DNA of 45,626 bases, taken from assembly GCA_009782385.1 (NCBI GenBank), contig WRJE01000009.1, positions 1-45,626 of the forward strand. Direction: 5' to 3'. Source of the stretch: Oscillospiraceae bacterium (GTDB lineage: Bacteria; Bacillota; Clostridia; Oscillospirales; UBA929). Each line of letters opens with the position of its first letter. The first letter of the stretch is position 1. Under the pieces are notes generated by a model. It was not told the DNA's origin, made no database searches, and saw only the letters and a program-made list of their open reading frames with translations. Below, piece by piece: positions 43,906 through 45,626 of the stretch. Made by a program: the position numbers and the translations under genes.

Positions 43906-45626
43906 TTAATACTTACCGAACTCTTCGTTCCCGTTTTGTGTTTTTTCCGGCATTGCCAACTGTTTCTTGTGTCCGCCAATCGCGGCCGCGGGCTGACCTT
44001 TCAGCTTAAACTGTGCAACTAAGTCTTCCAACGCGGATGACTGCCCGCTCATTTCCTCACTGGCGGCGGCACTTTCTTCCGCAGTCGCGCTGTTTTGCTG
44101 GACAACTTTCGCCACTTGGTCGATACCTTGGTTAATCTGCTCAATACCAACTGACTGTTCCGAAGAGGATGTTTCAATTTGATTCACAATATTACTGCTC
44201 TCGTTAATACCTTCTACAATTTCAGTCAGGCTTGCGGCGGTTTCTCCGGCTATGCGTGTGCCAAGCTCGGCTTTTTCCATAGAGTTTGCGATAAGAGTTC
44301 CGGTATCTCTGGCGGCGTTCGCGCTCTTTGCGGCTAGACTGCGTACTTCCTCGGCGACAACCGCAAAACCCTTGCCGTGCTGTCCGGCTCTCGCCGCTTC
44401 AACAGCCGCGTTGAGAGCGAGGATATTCGTCTGGAACGCTATATCGTCAATGACTTTAATAACCTTGCTGATGCTCTGGCTTGCCGCGTTAATGTCTTTT
44501 ACGGCTTCCATCATTTCATCCATCTGGCGGCTGCCTTTTTCCGCTTTGCCCTTAATTTCGTTGGCAAGGGAAGCCGCCTTATGCGCCATATCTGAGTTGG
44601 TTTTTGTAACATCGGCTATTGCGCCGATTTCGGCGGATAACTGCTCTACCGAAGCTGCCTGTTGCGTTGAACCGGATGACAAAGATTGCGCGCCATCGGC
44701 GATATGCCTTGCGCCGGTAGCAACCTGCGAGGTGACTTGGTTAATTTCGCCAAACAGGTTGTTAAGGTTATTAACCATATGCTTTAGAGCAACTCCCATA
44801 ACATCTCTGTCTGAAATAACATCAAGATGCGTAGTCAAGTCGCCTTTTGCGACAATTTCCAGTTCCTCGGATATTTTAATTACGTGTTCGACAAACTTGG
44901 CGGTGTTTCCAATCGTGTCGCCTATCTCATCGCTGCGCTTAGAATATTCGCCGATAAGTGAGGTTTCCTCGGGGGTCATATTGATGTCGCCCGTTGTTCC
45001 CGCTTTGTTCATGAAAGCTGAGAGAACTTTCATCGGTTTAACTATTCCGCCGACAATCTTTAACACAACAATAACACCAACCGCGGCAAGTAAAAGACTT
45101 ATGCCGATTAGCATAATCAATGCCATTGTTCGCTGTGATTCGATATTTTCCATGATAACATCTATATCTATCAGGTAGTTACCTGTGCTGACATACCAAC
45201 CGTAAGGCTCAAATATCCGTGTAAAACTTCTCTTTAGATATGCACCGTCCAAGTCATCGGGGTGGTTGGTGTAAAATTCGGTAAATCCGCGTGTCTTGCT
45301 GAAATCCTGTTGTAAGAGTGCTCTGACATAATACGTCTTTTCACTTTCGATGGGGTTGCGGTCAAGGGTGTCCCAACGGTTTCTGGGTATAACGATTCCG
45401 TTTTCGTCAAAGTTGCCGCTGTCTTTTATATCGGCCTCATAGTGCTGATAGTGGGCGATACAAGTTCCGTCCGTCATATCCGCCCAAAAGTAGCCGTCGT
45501 CCACATGACCCTCCGATGTACTGAACCTTGCCCAACGAACCAAGTCTTTGGCATCCTCGTAGACCTCGTCCCATGTCGCTTCACCTCTGACAAACCGCTG
45601 ATGGTTTTGATTCAGCGAGCTAACTA
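43906..45626 (-). CDS. Methyl-accepting chemotaxis protein with Cache-type sensor, 5' end outside window
   Basis: Minus-strand gene open to the right edge; the TTG at 45543 is not the real start because the frame continues to the last bases (reading ...[20 protein letters not shown]). The sensor has the sCache_2 look: [17 protein letters not shown] and [16 protein letters not shown] membrane helix follows ([19 protein letters not shown]), then a HAMP-like region and a signalling domain nearly identical to that of the first receptor ([20 protein letters not shown]). Its tail ends [12 protein letters not shown]...EEFGKY. Small organic acids are typical Cache ligands, but the ligand is not known here. 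Confidence 0.93.
   Translation of the reverse strand, partial: VSSLNQNHQRFVRGEATWDEVYEDAKDLVRWARFSTSEGHVDDGYFWADMTDGTCIAHYQHYEADIKDSGNFDENGIVIPRNRWDTLDRNPIESEKTYYVRALLQQDFSKTRGFTEFYTNHPDDLDGAYLKRSFTRIFEPYGWYVSTGNYLIDIDVIMENIESQRTMALIMLIGISLLLAAVGVIVVLKIVGGIVKPMKVLSAFMNKAGTTGDINMTPEETSLIGEYSKRSDEIGDTIGNTAKFVEHVIKISEELEIVAKGDLTTHLDVISDRDVMGVALKHMVNNLNNLFGEINQVTSQVATGARHIADGAQSLSSGSTQQAASVEQLSAEIGAIADVTKTNSDMAHKAASLANEIKGKAEKGSRQMDEMMEAVKDINAASQSISKVIKVIDDIAFQTNILALNAAVEAARAGQHGKGFAVVAEEVRSLAAKSANAARDTGTLIANSMEKAELGTRIAGETAASLTEIVEGINESSNIVNQIETSSSEQSVGIEQINQGIDQVAKVVQQNSATAEESAAASEEMSGQSSALEDLVAQFKLKGQPAAAIGGHKKQLAMPEKTQNGNEEFGKY

Noticed and set aside
44252-45178. 308-residue plus-strand open frame
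   Set aside because: It lies entirely antisense to the second chemoreceptor; its Ser/Ala/Ile-rich translation is the mirror of the receptor codons and there is no ribosome site.

Overview
The window looks like a chromosomal segment of an endospore-forming, chemotactic anaerobe of the Firmicutes, most likely class Clostridia. The evidence is a complete spoIIAA-spoIIAB-sigF operon with a SpoIVB-type peptidase beside it, a SpoVB-like flippase, Clostridia-type small proteins, an oxygen-sensitive type of indolepyruvate:ferredoxin oxidoreductase, strong AGGAGG-type ribosome binding sites, sigma-A-like promoters and intact chemoreceptors. I see no phage, integrase, transposase or CRISPR array. Species cannot be assigned from the sequence alone.

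Layout. (1) 1-7.5 kb: a sodium:solute symporter cut by the left edge, phenylacetate-CoA ligase and IorAB, which together suggest aromatic 2-oxoacid / arylacetyl-CoA metabolism, then asnS and an aspartate-type aminotransferase. (2) 7.5-14.3 kb: a parvulin lipoprotein, a MoxR / DUF58 / transglutaminase operon and 6-phosphofructokinase. (3) 14.3-20.4 kb: a SpoVB-like flippase, a YpsA-like SLOG protein, a secreted transglutaminase, an SCP2 protein, small proteins (one downstream of two Spo0A-box-like sites) and a CapA-like lipoprotein. (4) 20.4-25 kb: a zinc/manganese-type ABC transporter, trmL and two DegV paralogues. (5) 25-30 kb: the lower glycolytic set pgk-tpiA-gpmI-eno, without gap. (6) 30-34.8 kb: the sporulation block on the minus strand, facing away from a FliK-like / FlhB-C-domain-like gene pair. 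(7) 34.8-40.1 kb: a GH127 beta-L-arabinofuranosidase-type enzyme with a sugar ABC transporter that lacks its own ATPase. (8) 40.2-45.6 kb: a bactofilin, tRNA-Leu(GAG), a chemoreceptor, a hemerythrin / CheX-like fusion and a second chemoreceptor running off the right edge.

The most distinctive feature is a dispersed palindromic repeat (consensus start GTAGGG, stem of G/C runs, loop often TTCCAT) that occurs at least eight times between genes. It also occurs four times, always in one reading frame, inside the FliK-like gene, where it encodes V/T-G-R-x-x-x-x-A-P-S/P. The same element supplies the stop codon of two other genes. Two heptanucleotide tandem-repeat tracts are a second repeat type. 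Other points worth checking are a SpoIVB-type protease without its PDZ domain, an FlhB-C-domain protein without the NPTH motif, and a hemerythrin fused to a CheX-like domain between two receptors with the same C-terminal tail.
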